Assembly (NCBI GenBank): GCA_964431545.1
Contig: CAYSLC010000087.1
Coordinates: 1-20,637, forward strand
Source: CAYSLC01 sp964431545
GTDB taxonomy: Bacteria > Desulfobacterota > Desulfobacteria > Desulfobacterales > JAABSP01
Reading direction: 5' to 3'
Length of the DNA: 20,637 nucleotides
Below the pieces are notes generated by a model. The model ran no database searches. It was given only the letters and a program-made list of their open reading frames with translations, and was not told where the DNA came from. Position 1 is the stretch's first letter. Every line of letters starts with the position of its first letter. Positions 8,408-15,955 of the stretch are shown in pieces. A program made the translations under genes and the position numbers.

Positions 8408-8562
8408 CGATCCACGGATACGATGTCCGGTTCGGGGAAATACTTTTCGGCGATCAAGCGCGTCATCCGGACGCCGCACCGGTGAATGGCGTCCGCCTCG
8501 GCCTGGACGATCCCCATGCCCCGGCCGCACAACTCGCCAAAACCGGCCTCCGGTTCAGGCAT
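8404..8562 (-). CDS. Small 52-residue protein of unknown function
   Basis: ATG 8562 overlaps the stop codon of the histidine kinase gene (ATGCCTGA), and its own TGA (8406-8404) overlaps the TTG start proposed for the YkgJ-like gene. The product begins MPEPEAGFGELCGRGMG and ends EKYFPEPDIVSVDR. It is soluble, with a predicted amphipathic helix in the middle (VQAEADAIHRCGVRMTRLIA) and two cysteines (C12, C29). I do not recognise the family. The evidence for a real gene is the tight double overlap and the lack of space between the flanking genes. The alternative is that it is a chance frame bridging two genes. Confidence 0.5.
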   Translation of the reverse strand: MPEPEAGFGELCGRGMGIVQAEADAIHRCGVRMTRLIAEKYFPEPDIVSVDR

Positions 8563-10966
8563 CCCGGGGCCAGGTGGCCTGGATGCGGGTCCCCCTTCCC
8601 CGGGCCGACTCGATGGCGAAACGCCCTCCGGACAATTCGGTGCGCTCTCTCATCCCGGAAATCCCCAACCCCCGGTCCGGACCGGCGGAAGAGATCGACC
8701 TCAAATTGAACCCCGCGCCGTCGTCGGTCAGCGACAGGAGGATGCCCCGGTCGTCGGTTCCCAGGGACAGCGTCACCTTTTTGGCCCGGCTGTGTTTGGC
8801 GACGTTGCTCAGGGCCTCCTGAACGATCCGGAAGATGACGATTTTGAGGGATTCGGGAATATGTTTCTCCTCGATATCGATGGTCTGGTCGATGGTGAGA
8901 TCGGGGCAACCCGTTTGCAGTATCCGGCAACACCACCCCACGGTCGTGATCAGGCCCAGATCGTCCAGCAGGGAGGGCCGCAGACCGTTGCAGATCCGCC
9001 GCACTTCTTCGACGGTCTCCTGAATGGTCGGAACAAGGGCGTCCATGTCCGCCGCCATCTGCGCTTTCGTGATCCGATGCCGGTAGCGTTCCAGGGCGGT
9101 CTCCACCTTCAGCTTGATGAGGAGCAGCGACTGGCCGATGCTGTCATGGAGGTCCCCGGCGATCCGTTTCCGCTCTTCTTCGTGGGCATGGAGCAACCGG
9201 GAGGAGAGCCGGCGCAATTTCTTCTCGGAGGACCGCAAGGCCTCTTCGGCCCGCTTGCGCTCGGTGATATCCAGGAAGGAGACCATGCTATTGGCGGTAC
9301 CGGGCTGCATCGCCACCGTGACAAAGACCTCCCGGGTCCGCCCCTGGGCGTCCAGGAACCGGCTCTCGTAATTGCGGGGCGCCTCTTCCGGGCTGACGCG
9401 ACGGAGATGATGATAGGTCTGCATTCGTTCCAACTCTTCCGCAACGATGAAATCCCGCCAGGTCATCCGGCCCTCGATCTCGGCTTTGGTCCGGCCCGAG
9501 AGCCGCTCGAACTCCGAATTGACCAGGGAAATGGTGTTGTCCGCTTCCACGACCATGAGGGCCGTCCCCGTGGTCTCGAAAATCGTCCGGTATTTGGCTT
9601 CGGAATGGCGGAGTTGCTCCTGGAGCTTTTCTCGTTCGGTGATGTCTTCCACCATCTCAATGGCCGCGACGATCTTTCCAGTTGAATCCGTGACGGGGCT
9701 CGAAATGATCCGGTAGTGCCGAATGGTATCCCCGCTCGGCGTATCGGTAATGGCTTCGTGCACCTGGCCGTCACGCAGCGTCTGCACGGTGGGGCAATAC
9801 GCGCAAATCCCTTCCCGGGCCGGATCGTTGAAGAGATTGTAACACTTTGGTTTCTCCGAAAGGTCGATGTCCGGGACCCATTGCCGCATCTGGCGGTTCA
9901 GGGTAAGGACCTCCATGGACGGGCTGATGAGCGACACGCCGATGCCGATGTGTTCCACCAGGCTCCGGTATTTTTCTTCCGACTCCCGCAAGGCGCTTTC
10001 CGTTCGCTGCTGCCGCCGGATCTCCTGTTTGAGCTGACGGTTCTTCACCAGCAGTTCGGCCGCCCGCTCGGCCACCATCCGTTCCAGCTTTTCGTTGGTC
10101 TGGAGGAGTTCCGATTCCGCCCGTTTCAGCTCCGTGATGTCGTGGCCGATACACATCACCGCCCCGAGCCGGCCTCCCGGGTCGCGAATGGGCTTATTGG
10201 TCCAGGCGACCTGTCGGTGTTCCCCGTCCCGGCGGATCACTTCGGATACGATCTCGGCATATCGGTTCGGCTCCGCATCGATTCCCTGAATCAGCCGGTT
10301 CAGCCCCTGGCGGTTGGCGGGGGTATCGGCGAGGATCGTCCCGATCACCTCCCGGCCCGTCATCTGATTTCCCGGATAACCGAAGAATCCCTGGCCGTAT
10401 TCGTTGATAAAGGTGATCCGGGCGTCGCTGTCCAGTTTCAGGATGATGCAACTGGCATTTTCCACCAGTTCGTGGTATTTTGACCGGGTTTCGTGCAGGG
10501 CGTCCCGGGTGTGCTGCTGATCGGTGATGTCGATCATCATGGACTGTTTCGAAACCACCCCGTTTTCATGATAGTAGGGGGTGTTGACCACGTAGAACCA
10601 CCGACCGTCTTTGGGGCTCTGCACCTGCCAGCGAACGGTTTCGCCCTGGAAGACCCGATCGTTGACGCACCAGGGGCAGATCGCATCCCGGTCATGGAGG
10701 GCCCGGTAACAGATGTCCCCGGTGGCGTCGTAACCGGTCCGCCGGATGAAGGGTCCGTTCATGTACTCGATCCGGTAGTCCTGGGAACAGACGTAGATAT
10801 AACCGTCGAAGGCCTCAATGATGCCGTTGAGTCTGAACTTGCACCGGGGCGGAGAGGCGCCGGCCGGACGGCTTGCCCACGAGCGGCCTTCCAGCTCGGC
10901 GACCCGTCGGCGCAGAAAGGCCACTTCCTCGGCCAGTTCGCTCTCTGTTGTCTTCATCTGGGTCAT
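8555..10966 (-). CDS. Multi-PAS soluble sensor histidine kinase (NarL-type HisKA_3)
   Basis: 803 residues, no TM segments, so a cytoplasmic sensor. Order: N-terminal coiled coil (1-28), PAS1 (about 45-150), PAS2 (about 160-280), coiled coil (281-330), PAS3 (about 331-445), PAS4 (about 452-570), HisKA_3 with phospho-acceptor His607 in AGDLHDSIGQ, and an HATPase_c domain with N-box EALSNVAKHS (717-726), DDGAGF (748-753) and GLGISGMRER (766-775). PAS1 has C86/C97/C100 (CPWC) and PAS3 has C375/C388/C391 (CAYC), the same Cys-x10/12-Cys-x2-Cys layout, which suggests a metal, cluster or redox input (inference). ATG 10966 is used; ATG 10957 is possible. No response regulator is adjacent, so the partner must lie elsewhere. 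The 3' end is coupled to a small ORF and a YkgJ-like gene. Confidence 0.95.
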   Translation of the reverse strand: MTQMKTTESELAEEVAFLRRRVAELEGRSWASRPAGASPPRCKFRLNGIIEAFDGYIYVCSQDYRIEYMNGPFIRRTGYDATGDICYRALHDRDAICPWCVNDRVFQGETVRWQVQSPKDGRWFYVVNTPYYHENGVVSKQSMMIDITDQQHTRDALHETRSKYHELVENASCIILKLDSDARITFINEYGQGFFGYPGNQMTGREVIGTILADTPANRQGLNRLIQGIDAEPNRYAEIVSEVIRRDGEHRQVAWTNKPIRDPGGRLGAVMCIGHDITELKRAESELLQTNEKLERMVAERAAELLVKNRQLKQEIRRQQRTESALRESEEKYRSLVEHIGIGVSLISPSMEVLTLNRQMRQWVPDIDLSEKPKCYNLFNDPAREGICAYCPTVQTLRDGQVHEAITDTPSGDTIRHYRIISSPVTDSTGKIVAAIEMVEDITEREKLQEQLRHSEAKYRTIFETTGTALMVVEADNTISLVNSEFERLSGRTKAEIEGRMTWRDFIVAEELERMQTYHHLRRVSPEEAPRNYESRFLDAQGRTREVFVTVAMQPGTANSMVSFLDITERKRAEEALRSSEKKLRRLSSRLLHAHEEERKRIAGDLHDSIGQSLLLIKLKVETALERYRHRITKAQMAADMDALVPTIQETVEEVRRICNGLRPSLLDDLGLITTVGWCCRILQTGCPDLTIDQTIDIEEKHIPESLKIVIFRIVQEALSNVAKHSRAKKVTLSLGTDDRGILLSLTDDGAGFNLRSISSAGPDRGLGISGMRERTELSGGRFAIESARGRGTRIQATWPRDA

Positions 10967-10988
10967 GATCCATGAGGGGGCGAGTGGG

Positions 10989-11016
10989 TTGACAATGGGT
11001 GTGATGTAAACAGAAT
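10989..11016 (+). promoter_or_regulatory. Candidate sigma-70 promoter for the lipid kinase cluster
   Basis: A perfect -35 TTGACA (10989-10994) is followed after 16 nt by CAGAAT (11011-11016, 4 of 6 match to TATAAT). It lies about 36 nt upstream of the ATG at 11053 and overlaps a candidate promoter facing the other way. Confidence 0.45.
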
Positions 11017-11031
11017 CGCGATGGAGGTCAA
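11003..11031 (-). promoter_or_regulatory. Candidate promoter for the histidine kinase operon
   Basis: On the minus strand TTGACC (11031-11026) is followed after 17 nt by TACATC (11008-11003, only 3 of 6 match). It lies 36 nt upstream of the kinase ATG at 10966. The -10 is weak, so an activator or another sigma factor may be needed. Confidence 0.3.
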
Positions 11032-11052
11032 GGATTTTCAGATGGAGGGCGG

Positions 11053-11961
11053 ATGGCTGTGACGGTCCTGTTCGTGGTCAATCCCGCATCCGGAGGCGGT
11101 GGGGCCGAAGCGCGGTTGCCGGCCATCGCGGCCTACTGCCGGGATCGGGGGATCGAGGCCATCATCCGTCGAACGTCCCCGGAGGTCGCCATCGGCCGGC
11201 TGGTCCCCCGCATTCTGACGACGATTTCCAGGCCGGACCGGGTGGTGGTGGTCGGTGGGGACGGCACAGTGACGGAGACGGCCGCGGCCCTGGCCGCCGC
11301 CGGTCTTCCCCTGGCCGTCATTCCCCTGGGGACCGGGAACGATTTTGCAAGAGGGATCGGAATGCCCGTTGGCCGGGATCTCCATTCTCTCCTGGAGTTC
11401 GCCGTGTCCGGGCGTTACCGGACCATCGATATGGCCCGATACCGGACCGGGGCCGGGTCCGGCATCTTCCTGAACGTCGCCGGCACCGGTTTCGACGCTG
11501 CGGTCGTTGAGGCGTCCATGCGGCTCAAGCGGCGGATTTGCCACCCCCTCGTCTATCTTCTGGCGATCCTGTCCGCCCTGCCCCGACTCGGCTTTTCCGA
11601 CGTCCGGATCGAAGCGGATGGCATCCGCCGCCGGCGCCGGACCCTGCTGGTCGCCGTGGCCAATGGACGCCGGTACGGCGGCGGCATTCGAATCAATCCG
11701 GAAGGAACCATGGACGACGGGGTTCTGGAACTGGTGATCTACAGGGCGGTCTCCCCGGTGAGAATGGCCGCCACCCTGCCCCGGTTTCTCCTGGGCCGCC
11801 ACCGGGGACTGGGCTATCTGGAGACGCTCGCATGCCGCTCAGTCCGGATCGACGCCGATCCGCCGCTGCCCGTCCACGTGGACGGCGACATCCGCGGCAA
11901 AACCCCCCTGCGGGCCGAAATCCTTCCCGGCGGGCTGGCCGTCGTGATGCCGCCGTGGTGA
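11053..11961 (+). CDS. Diacylglycerol kinase-family lipid kinase (YegS/BmrU/DagK_cat)
   Basis: 302 residues, the usual size for bacterial soluble DagK-like lipid kinases, which phosphorylate diacylglycerol or related lipids with ATP at the inner membrane face. Visible motifs are the N-terminal strand VLFVVNPASGGG (5-16), the nucleotide-binding VVVVGGDGTVTE (64-75) and PLGTGNDFARGIG (91-103), and a C-terminal sandwich with DGVLELVIY and VHVDGD. A Shine-Dalgarno GGAGGG (11044-11049) sits just before ATG 11053. The gene leads a + strand cluster with a small membrane protein and a Nudix-cupin protein. The exact lipid substrate cannot be told from sequence. Confidence 0.93.
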   Translation: MAVTVLFVVNPASGGGGAEARLPAIAAYCRDRGIEAIIRRTSPEVAIGRLVPRILTTISRPDRVVVVGGDGTVTETAAALAAAGLPLAVIPLGTGNDFARGIGMPVGRDLHSLLEFAVSGRYRTIDMARYRTGAGSGIFLNVAGTGFDAAVVEASMRLKRRICHPLVYLLAILSALPRLGFSDVRIEADGIRRRRRTLLVAVANGRRYGGGIRINPEGTMDDGVLELVIYRAVSPVRMAATLPRFLLGRHRGLGYLETLACRSVRIDADPPLPVHVDGDIRGKTPLRAEILPGGLAVVMPPW

Positions 11962-11983
11962 CGGCCGGAGAAATGCGCCCCCG

Positions 11984-12295
11984 GTGATCCCATCCGCCAT
12001 CCATCTCCTGCTCCATATCGCGGTCCCCGGCGCGGTCGCCCGATGGGTTTTCCGGGATCGCTGGCGGCGGGCGTGGCTCATTATGGTCGCGACCCTGATC
12101 GTGGACCTGGATCACCTGCTGGCCGACCCGGTCTTCGACCCCGGCCGTTGCAGTATCGGAGCGCATCCCCTTCACTCGCCCTGGATGATCCCCCTTTATC
12201 TGGCCATGACGGTCGTCCCATCGACCCGACTCGTGGGGATCGGCCTGGCCATCCACATGGGGTTGGACGGGCTGGACTGCCTCGGGTTCCCCTAA
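11984..12295 (+). CDS. Small membrane protein, DUF6122-like
   Basis: 103 residues starting at GTG 11984, 22 nt after the lipid kinase stop; GGAG at 11967-11970 is rather far for a ribosome binding site. The protein has about three hydrophobic segments and the motif DLDHLLADPVFDPGRCSIG followed by HPLHS and a C-terminal GIGLAIHMGLDGLDC. This matches my memory of the DUF6122 family: short integral membrane proteins with conserved Asp and His residues reminiscent of YdjM-like metal-dependent membrane hydrolases. Function is unknown. Proximity to a lipid kinase makes a membrane-lipid role conceivable, but that is only inference. Confidence 0.8.
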   Translation: MIPSAIHLLLHIAVPGAVARWVFRDRWRRAWLIMVATLIVDLDHLLADPVFDPGRCSIGAHPLHSPWMIPLYLAMTVVPSTRLVGIGLAIHMGLDGLDCLGFP

Positions 12296-12318
12296 TCGGC
12301 ACAATGAAAAGGAACGGA

Positions 12319-13086
12319 ATGCCCCCACCAACAGATCCACAACGGCCCCTGATCGGCGTCGGCATCATCGTGATGCGGGACGACACGGTCCTGCTGGGCC
12401 GGCGACGAAACGCCCACGGTGCCGGCACATGGCAGTTCCCCGGCGGACACCTGGAGTTCAACGAAACCATCGAGGCGTGCGCCCGGCGCGAAGTGTTGGA
12501 AGAAACCGGGCTCCGCATCGCCCGTCTTCGACGCGGCCCCTACACCAACGACCTTTTCCATGAAGACGGCAAACACTACGTGACGCTCTACGTCCTGGCA
12601 GACTACGCCCATGGGGAATTGACCCTGAAAGAACCGGACAAATGCGACCGGTGGGACTGGTTTTCCTGGGACGACCTGCCCACGCCGCGCTTCACGCCCC
12701 TGGCCAACCTCTTGAAGCAGGGATTCCATCCGTTCGCGGAGCGCAAACGGAAGGCGGAGCCGGCGGGGAAGGTCCACAACCTGTTTTCGGAGATCCCGGA
12801 CACGCTTTCCCATGAGCGGTTTGAAGACATCCTGACATCGGACCATTTCCGGGTCGAACGGATCGTTTCAGCGGGGCACGCGTCTCCCGAAGCGTTCTGG
12901 TACGACCAGGAGACCCATGAATGGGTGATGGTACTTCAGGGCAGCGCCGGACTGTCGGTCGAGGGCGTCGAAGGCATCGTCCGGTTACACCCGGGGGATC
13001 ATCTCCACATCCCGGCCCGGGCCCGGCACCGGGTGGAATGGACCGATCCGGACGGGATAACGATATGGCTGGCGGTCCATTATTGA
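12319..13086 (+). CDS. Nudix hydrolase-cupin fusion protein
   Basis: 255 residues. ATG 12319 is chosen because AAAAGGAA (12307-12314) lies about 5 nt upstream; ATG 12304 is an alternative, and the frame upstream of that has no coding character. Residues 10-137 form a Nudix domain with a complete Nudix box, G43-x5-E49-x7-R57-E58-V-L-E61-E62-x-G64-L65, expected to hydrolyse a nucleoside diphosphate-X compound using Mg2+. WQFPGGHLEFNE and the DWFSWDDLP segment resemble the dCTP/NUDT15-like subgroup. Residues 150-255 form a compact cupin barrel (HEWVMVLQGSAGL, LHPGDHLHIPARARHRVEW) with His200, His228, His230 and His237 as possible metal ligands. No ATG or GTG start exists at the domain junction, so the fusion appears genuine. 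It is more usual to see each domain alone. Confidence 0.92.
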   Translation: MPPPTDPQRPLIGVGIIVMRDDTVLLGRRRNAHGAGTWQFPGGHLEFNETIEACARREVLEETGLRIARLRRGPYTNDLFHEDGKHYVTLYVLADYAHGELTLKEPDKCDRWDWFSWDDLPTPRFTPLANLLKQGFHPFAERKRKAEPAGKVHNLFSEIPDTLSHERFEDILTSDHFRVERIVSAGHASPEAFWYDQETHEWVMVLQGSAGLSVEGVEGIVRLHPGDHLHIPARARHRVEWTDPDGITIWLAVHY

Positions 13087-13090
13087 TCAT

Positions 13091-13828
13091 TCACCCAGCA
13101 GGCCGATGATTTCTTCGATGGCTCTCTCCAACGTCACCTTCCATCGCATAAATCGTCGGATCCGCCACACCCGCCGCCTCGAACCCCTTCCGCCGCAGCA
13201 CGCAGCTGTCGCAACCGCCGCAGGCCCGGCCATCGAATGTGGGATCGTAGCAGCTGTGGGTCATGCCGTAATCCACCCCCAGTTCAATGCCTTTCCGGAT
13301 GATCCCGGCCTTGCTCATGTCCATGAGCGGCGTCCGTATCCGGATCATTTGGCCCTCGACGCCGGCCTTGGTCCCGAGGTTGGCCATCTGTTCAAAGGCC
13401 CGGATGAACTCCGGGCGGCAGTCCGGGTAGCCGCTGTAATCGACGGCATTGACGCCGATGAAGATGTCCGACGCACCGAGGGCCTCGGCCCACGCCAGCG
13501 CGTAGGAGAGAAAAATGATATTCCGGGCCGGGACATACGTGACGGGGATTTCCGCTTCCATGGCCGATGGGGAGCGGCCCTTGGGCACGTCGATGGCGTC
13601 CGTCAGGGCGGAACCGCCGATGGATCGCAGGTCGATGGGCAGGACCAGATGTCGCACCGCCCCCAGTTTCCTGGACACCCGGTCGGCCGCCGCCAGTTCA
13701 TAGGCGTGGCGCTGGCCGTACTGGAAACTGAGGCTGTAGACCGCGTATCCGTCCGACATCGACATCGCCATGATGGTCGTGGAATCCAACCCGCCGCTGC
13801 ACAACACCACCGCTTTTTTCTCCGTCAT
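13091..13828 (-). CDS. queC: 7-cyano-7-deazaguanine synthase QueC
   Basis: 245 residues. QueC converts 7-carboxy-7-deazaguanine plus ammonia and ATP to preQ0, a step of the queuosine/7-deazaguanine pathway in the cytoplasm. The ATP-pyrophosphatase loop SGGLDST is at residues 11-17, with FQYGQRH at 35-41, VPARN at 99-103 and the zinc site C193, C203, C206, C209 (CGGCDSC). ATG 13828 is preceded by AAGGG with about 7-nt spacing. The last roughly 17 residues after VADPTIYA look like a non-conserved tail. The gene ends 4 nt from the convergent Nudix-cupin stop. No queD, queE or queF is nearby and no preQ1 riboswitch is apparent. Confidence 0.96.
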   Translation of the reverse strand: MTEKKAVVLCSGGLDSTTIMAMSMSDGYAVYSLSFQYGQRHAYELAAADRVSRKLGAVRHLVLPIDLRSIGGSALTDAIDVPKGRSPSAMEAEIPVTYVPARNIIFLSYALAWAEALGASDIFIGVNAVDYSGYPDCRPEFIRAFEQMANLGTKAGVEGQMIRIRTPLMDMSKAGIIRKGIELGVDYGMTHSCYDPTFDGRACGGCDSCVLRRKGFEAAGVADPTIYAMEGDVGESHRRNHRPAG

Positions 13829-14047
13829 GGTTCATCCCTTGCAATCACCGCTGTGGCCCACCGGCATTGGCCGATGCGCCTGGTCGCGCTTTCCCGGACT
13901 GAACTGTACATCAAAGGTCGTATCGGAGCAAGTCGGGACCGGCGACGACGCCGGCATCCGGCATATTCCGGAGAAAGCTTTTGACCGAGAGGCGGCGGTT
14001 TGATACATCGGAAAACAAACCGCAACCGCAACCCAGGGAACCGCCAG

Positions 14048-14479
14048 ATGGACCCCGACCGCATCGCCTATCTTAAAAACGATTATGTTCAGGGATTTCC
14101 GGCCTATTGCGGATTCGAGGTGACGGACGTGGACGACGGCGTCTTCCGCACGCGCCTGGCCGTCCGGCCGGAACACCGGCAGCAGGACGGATTCGTCCAC
14201 GCCGGCGTCATCGCCACAATGGCCGACCACACCGCCGGGTATGCCGCCTACACCATCGTGTCGGAAGAATTCCGGATCCTTTCCATCGAATTCAAGATCA
14301 ATTTTTTCAAACCCGCCAGCGGCGACGAGCTGGTCTGCCGGTCGGAAGTGATCCATCCGGGGCGGACCGTCATCGTCTCGGAATCCAACGTGTTTTCGGT
14401 CTCCAGCGACAGGGAAAAACCGGTTTCCCGGGCCACCGTCACCCTGATGGCGGTGCCGGCCGTCCGCCTGGTCAAATGA
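14048..14479 (+). CDS. PaaI-family hotdog thioesterase
   Basis: 143 residues, the normal length for a single hotdog acyl-CoA thioesterase of the PaaI/YdiI type, acting on an acyl-CoA in the cytoplasm. The signature DGFVHAGVIATMADHTAGYAA (the helix and catalytic Asp region) is at about 47-67, followed by SIEFKINFFKPASGDELVC. The start is ATG 14048 with GGGAA about 7 nt upstream; a TTG at 14000 in the same frame adds an unlikely basic extension. The stop codon overlaps the ATG of the next gene (ATGA, 14476-14479), so the MCE protein is probably translationally coupled. The 219-nt gap to the divergent queC should hold promoters in both directions, but I found no strong match. The substrate is unknown. 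Confidence 0.9.
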   Translation: MDPDRIAYLKNDYVQGFPAYCGFEVTDVDDGVFRTRLAVRPEHRQQDGFVHAGVIATMADHTAGYAAYTIVSEEFRILSIEFKINFFKPASGDELVCRSEVIHPGRTVIVSESNVFSVSSDREKPVSRATVTLMAVPAVRLVK

Positions 14480-15885
14480 CGCCCCCTATTCCCGGCGCCA
14501 ACGCCCGACCCGGTCGCCGGATATCGTGGATATGGATCGTCCCCGCCGCCGCGTTTCTGGCCGCCGCCGTCCTGGCGTACAATGCCATCTTTTCCGAAGC
14601 CTTTCCCATCACCCTCCGGTTCGACCACGGCCACGGCATCAAAGTGGGCGACGCCGTTCGGCATAGGGGCATCCAAATCGGCCGCATCACCGGGGTCCGT
14701 CTCGTCTCCGGTGGACAGGCGGTGGAGGTCGAGGCCCTCCTCGACCCGTCGGCCAGGGGAATGGCCCGGGACGACAGCCGGTTCTGGATCGTCCGCCCAC
14801 GTCTGGGGGTCCGGGGCGTGAGCGGGCTGGATACGGTCATCGGGGCCCGGTACATCGCCGTTCGCCCCGGCAGCGGATCTTTCACCACCCATTTCGTCGG
14901 CGCGGACGACCCGCCCTACCCCGCCGTCGTCGAACCGGGCAGCCTGACGGTGGCCCTCTCGGCACCGGAAAAGGGGCAATTGCGGCCGGGCGCGCCGGTC
15001 GCTTACCGGGAAATGGCCATTGGTGTCGTCTCCCGGGTGGCCCTCGCCAGGGATGCGGGATCGGTGACGGCCGACGTGTACATCTCGCCGGACTATGTCC
15101 CCCTCATCCGGCGGCGAACCCGTTTCTGGCGGGCTTCCGGGGCCCGGCTGCAAGCCGGGTTCACCGGGTTCGACTTTCAGCTCGATTCGCTTCAGGGGCT
15201 GATCGCCGGCGGCGTCAACATTTCCGTCCCCCCCGATCCCGGCCCGTCCGCACCCGCCGGCCATCGGTTCCGCCTGTACGACCGACCCGATCCCGGCTGG
15301 GTAGCGTGGCAACCGGCCCTGAATCTGCCCGGGACGGAACCGGACGGTCATGGCCCCCCGCTGCCCCGACCGGTTCGGATCGCCGTCACCCAGGAAAAGC
15401 GATTGCTGGGATGGGAACGGGAAATCCATCTCCGGGGATGGGCCCTGCCGGTGGAAGACGGGCTGTTGGGGCCGTCCGACCTGTTGGTGGCCGATGGGAA
15501 GGCCCGCAGGACGCTCTTTTTCCCGGACGAAGAACGGGCCGTCGATGCATCGGGCGCCCCCGAATCCCGGGGCGACGGCCTGGCCTACCTGCCCTGCGCC
15601 CATTCCCATCCGGCCTGGCCGCCGGACCGCCAGCGGCCGGCGGCCACCCCCGAAGACACCGTGATCGTCGTCGACCGCCGGTCCCCCTCCCGCTTCCTTC
15701 CCGCCGACCGTTATACCGAAAACGACGGCCACTGGGCGGTCGATCCCGACCCTCCTTTCAGCGATGGCTGGCACGGAGCCACGGTGACCGCGGACCGGGA
15801 CGGGGCGGTGATCGGGTTTCTGCTGATTGACGACGAAACCGCGCGCGTGGCCCTTCTCAAACCGAGAAGCACCTCCCGCCCGTGA
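14476..15885 (+). CDS. MCE/MlaD domain transport protein (PqiB-like) with an unusual C-terminus
   Basis: 469 residues. An N-terminal TM anchor (about 14-38, SWIWIVPAAAFLAAAVLAY) is followed by two MCE/MlaD repeats: about 45-125 (ITLRFDHGHGIKVGDAVRHR) and about 156-240 (ALSAPEKGQLRPGAPVAYRE). MCE proteins form periplasmic hexameric rings or tubes that move lipids between membranes. PqiB usually has three MCE domains plus a coiled coil; here only two are clear. Residues 265-469 form a different region that includes GWHGATVTADRDGAVIGFLL near the end, faintly like the end of a trypsin fold without the catalytic Ser. No PqiA-like membrane partner or PqiC lipoprotein is adjacent. The start ATG overlaps the thioesterase stop. 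Confidence 0.85.
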   Translation: MTPPIPGANARPGRRISWIWIVPAAAFLAAAVLAYNAIFSEAFPITLRFDHGHGIKVGDAVRHRGIQIGRITGVRLVSGGQAVEVEALLDPSARGMARDDSRFWIVRPRLGVRGVSGLDTVIGARYIAVRPGSGSFTTHFVGADDPPYPAVVEPGSLTVALSAPEKGQLRPGAPVAYREMAIGVVSRVALARDAGSVTADVYISPDYVPLIRRRTRFWRASGARLQAGFTGFDFQLDSLQGLIAGGVNISVPPDPGPSAPAGHRFRLYDRPDPGWVAWQPALNLPGTEPDGHGPPLPRPVRIAVTQEKRLLGWEREIHLRGWALPVEDGLLGPSDLLVADGKARRTLFFPDEERAVDASGAPESRGDGLAYLPCAHSHPAWPPDRQRPAATPEDTVIVVDRRSPSRFLPADRYTENDGHWAVDPDPPFSDGWHGATVTADRDGAVIGFLLIDDETARVALLKPRSTSRP

Positions 15886-15891
15886 AAGACT

Positions 15892-15920
15892 TTGACCCTT
15901 TTCCCGGGCTTTGGTATCAT
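15892..15920 (+). promoter_or_regulatory. Near-consensus sigma-70 promoter of the serpin gene
   Basis: TTGACC (15892-15897), a 17-nt spacer and TATCAT (15915-15920): 5 of 6 matches at both boxes with ideal spacing. Transcription should start near 15927, giving a leader of about 29 nt that contains AAAGGAA before ATG 15956. It is the best promoter match in the window. Confidence 0.7.
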
Positions 15921-15955
15921 CAGGACCAAACCGAAACAGAACGAAAGGAAAGCCA

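Noticed and set aside
8486..9685. 399-codon plus-strand frame opposite the histidine kinase
   Set aside because: It mirrors the HATPase and PAS regions; the minus-strand reading has intact H-, N- and G-box motifs.
12043..12318. N-terminal extension of the Nudix-cupin frame
   Set aside because: It overlaps the DUF6122-like gene in another frame, reads as P/R/G-rich noise, and a good ribosome binding site precedes ATG 12319.
13829..14047. preQ1 riboswitch or strong promoters upstream of queC
   Set aside because: No preQ1-I-like stem with its A-rich tail is visible. The best minus-strand promoter match (TTGCTC-17-TACAGT) is too weak to call.
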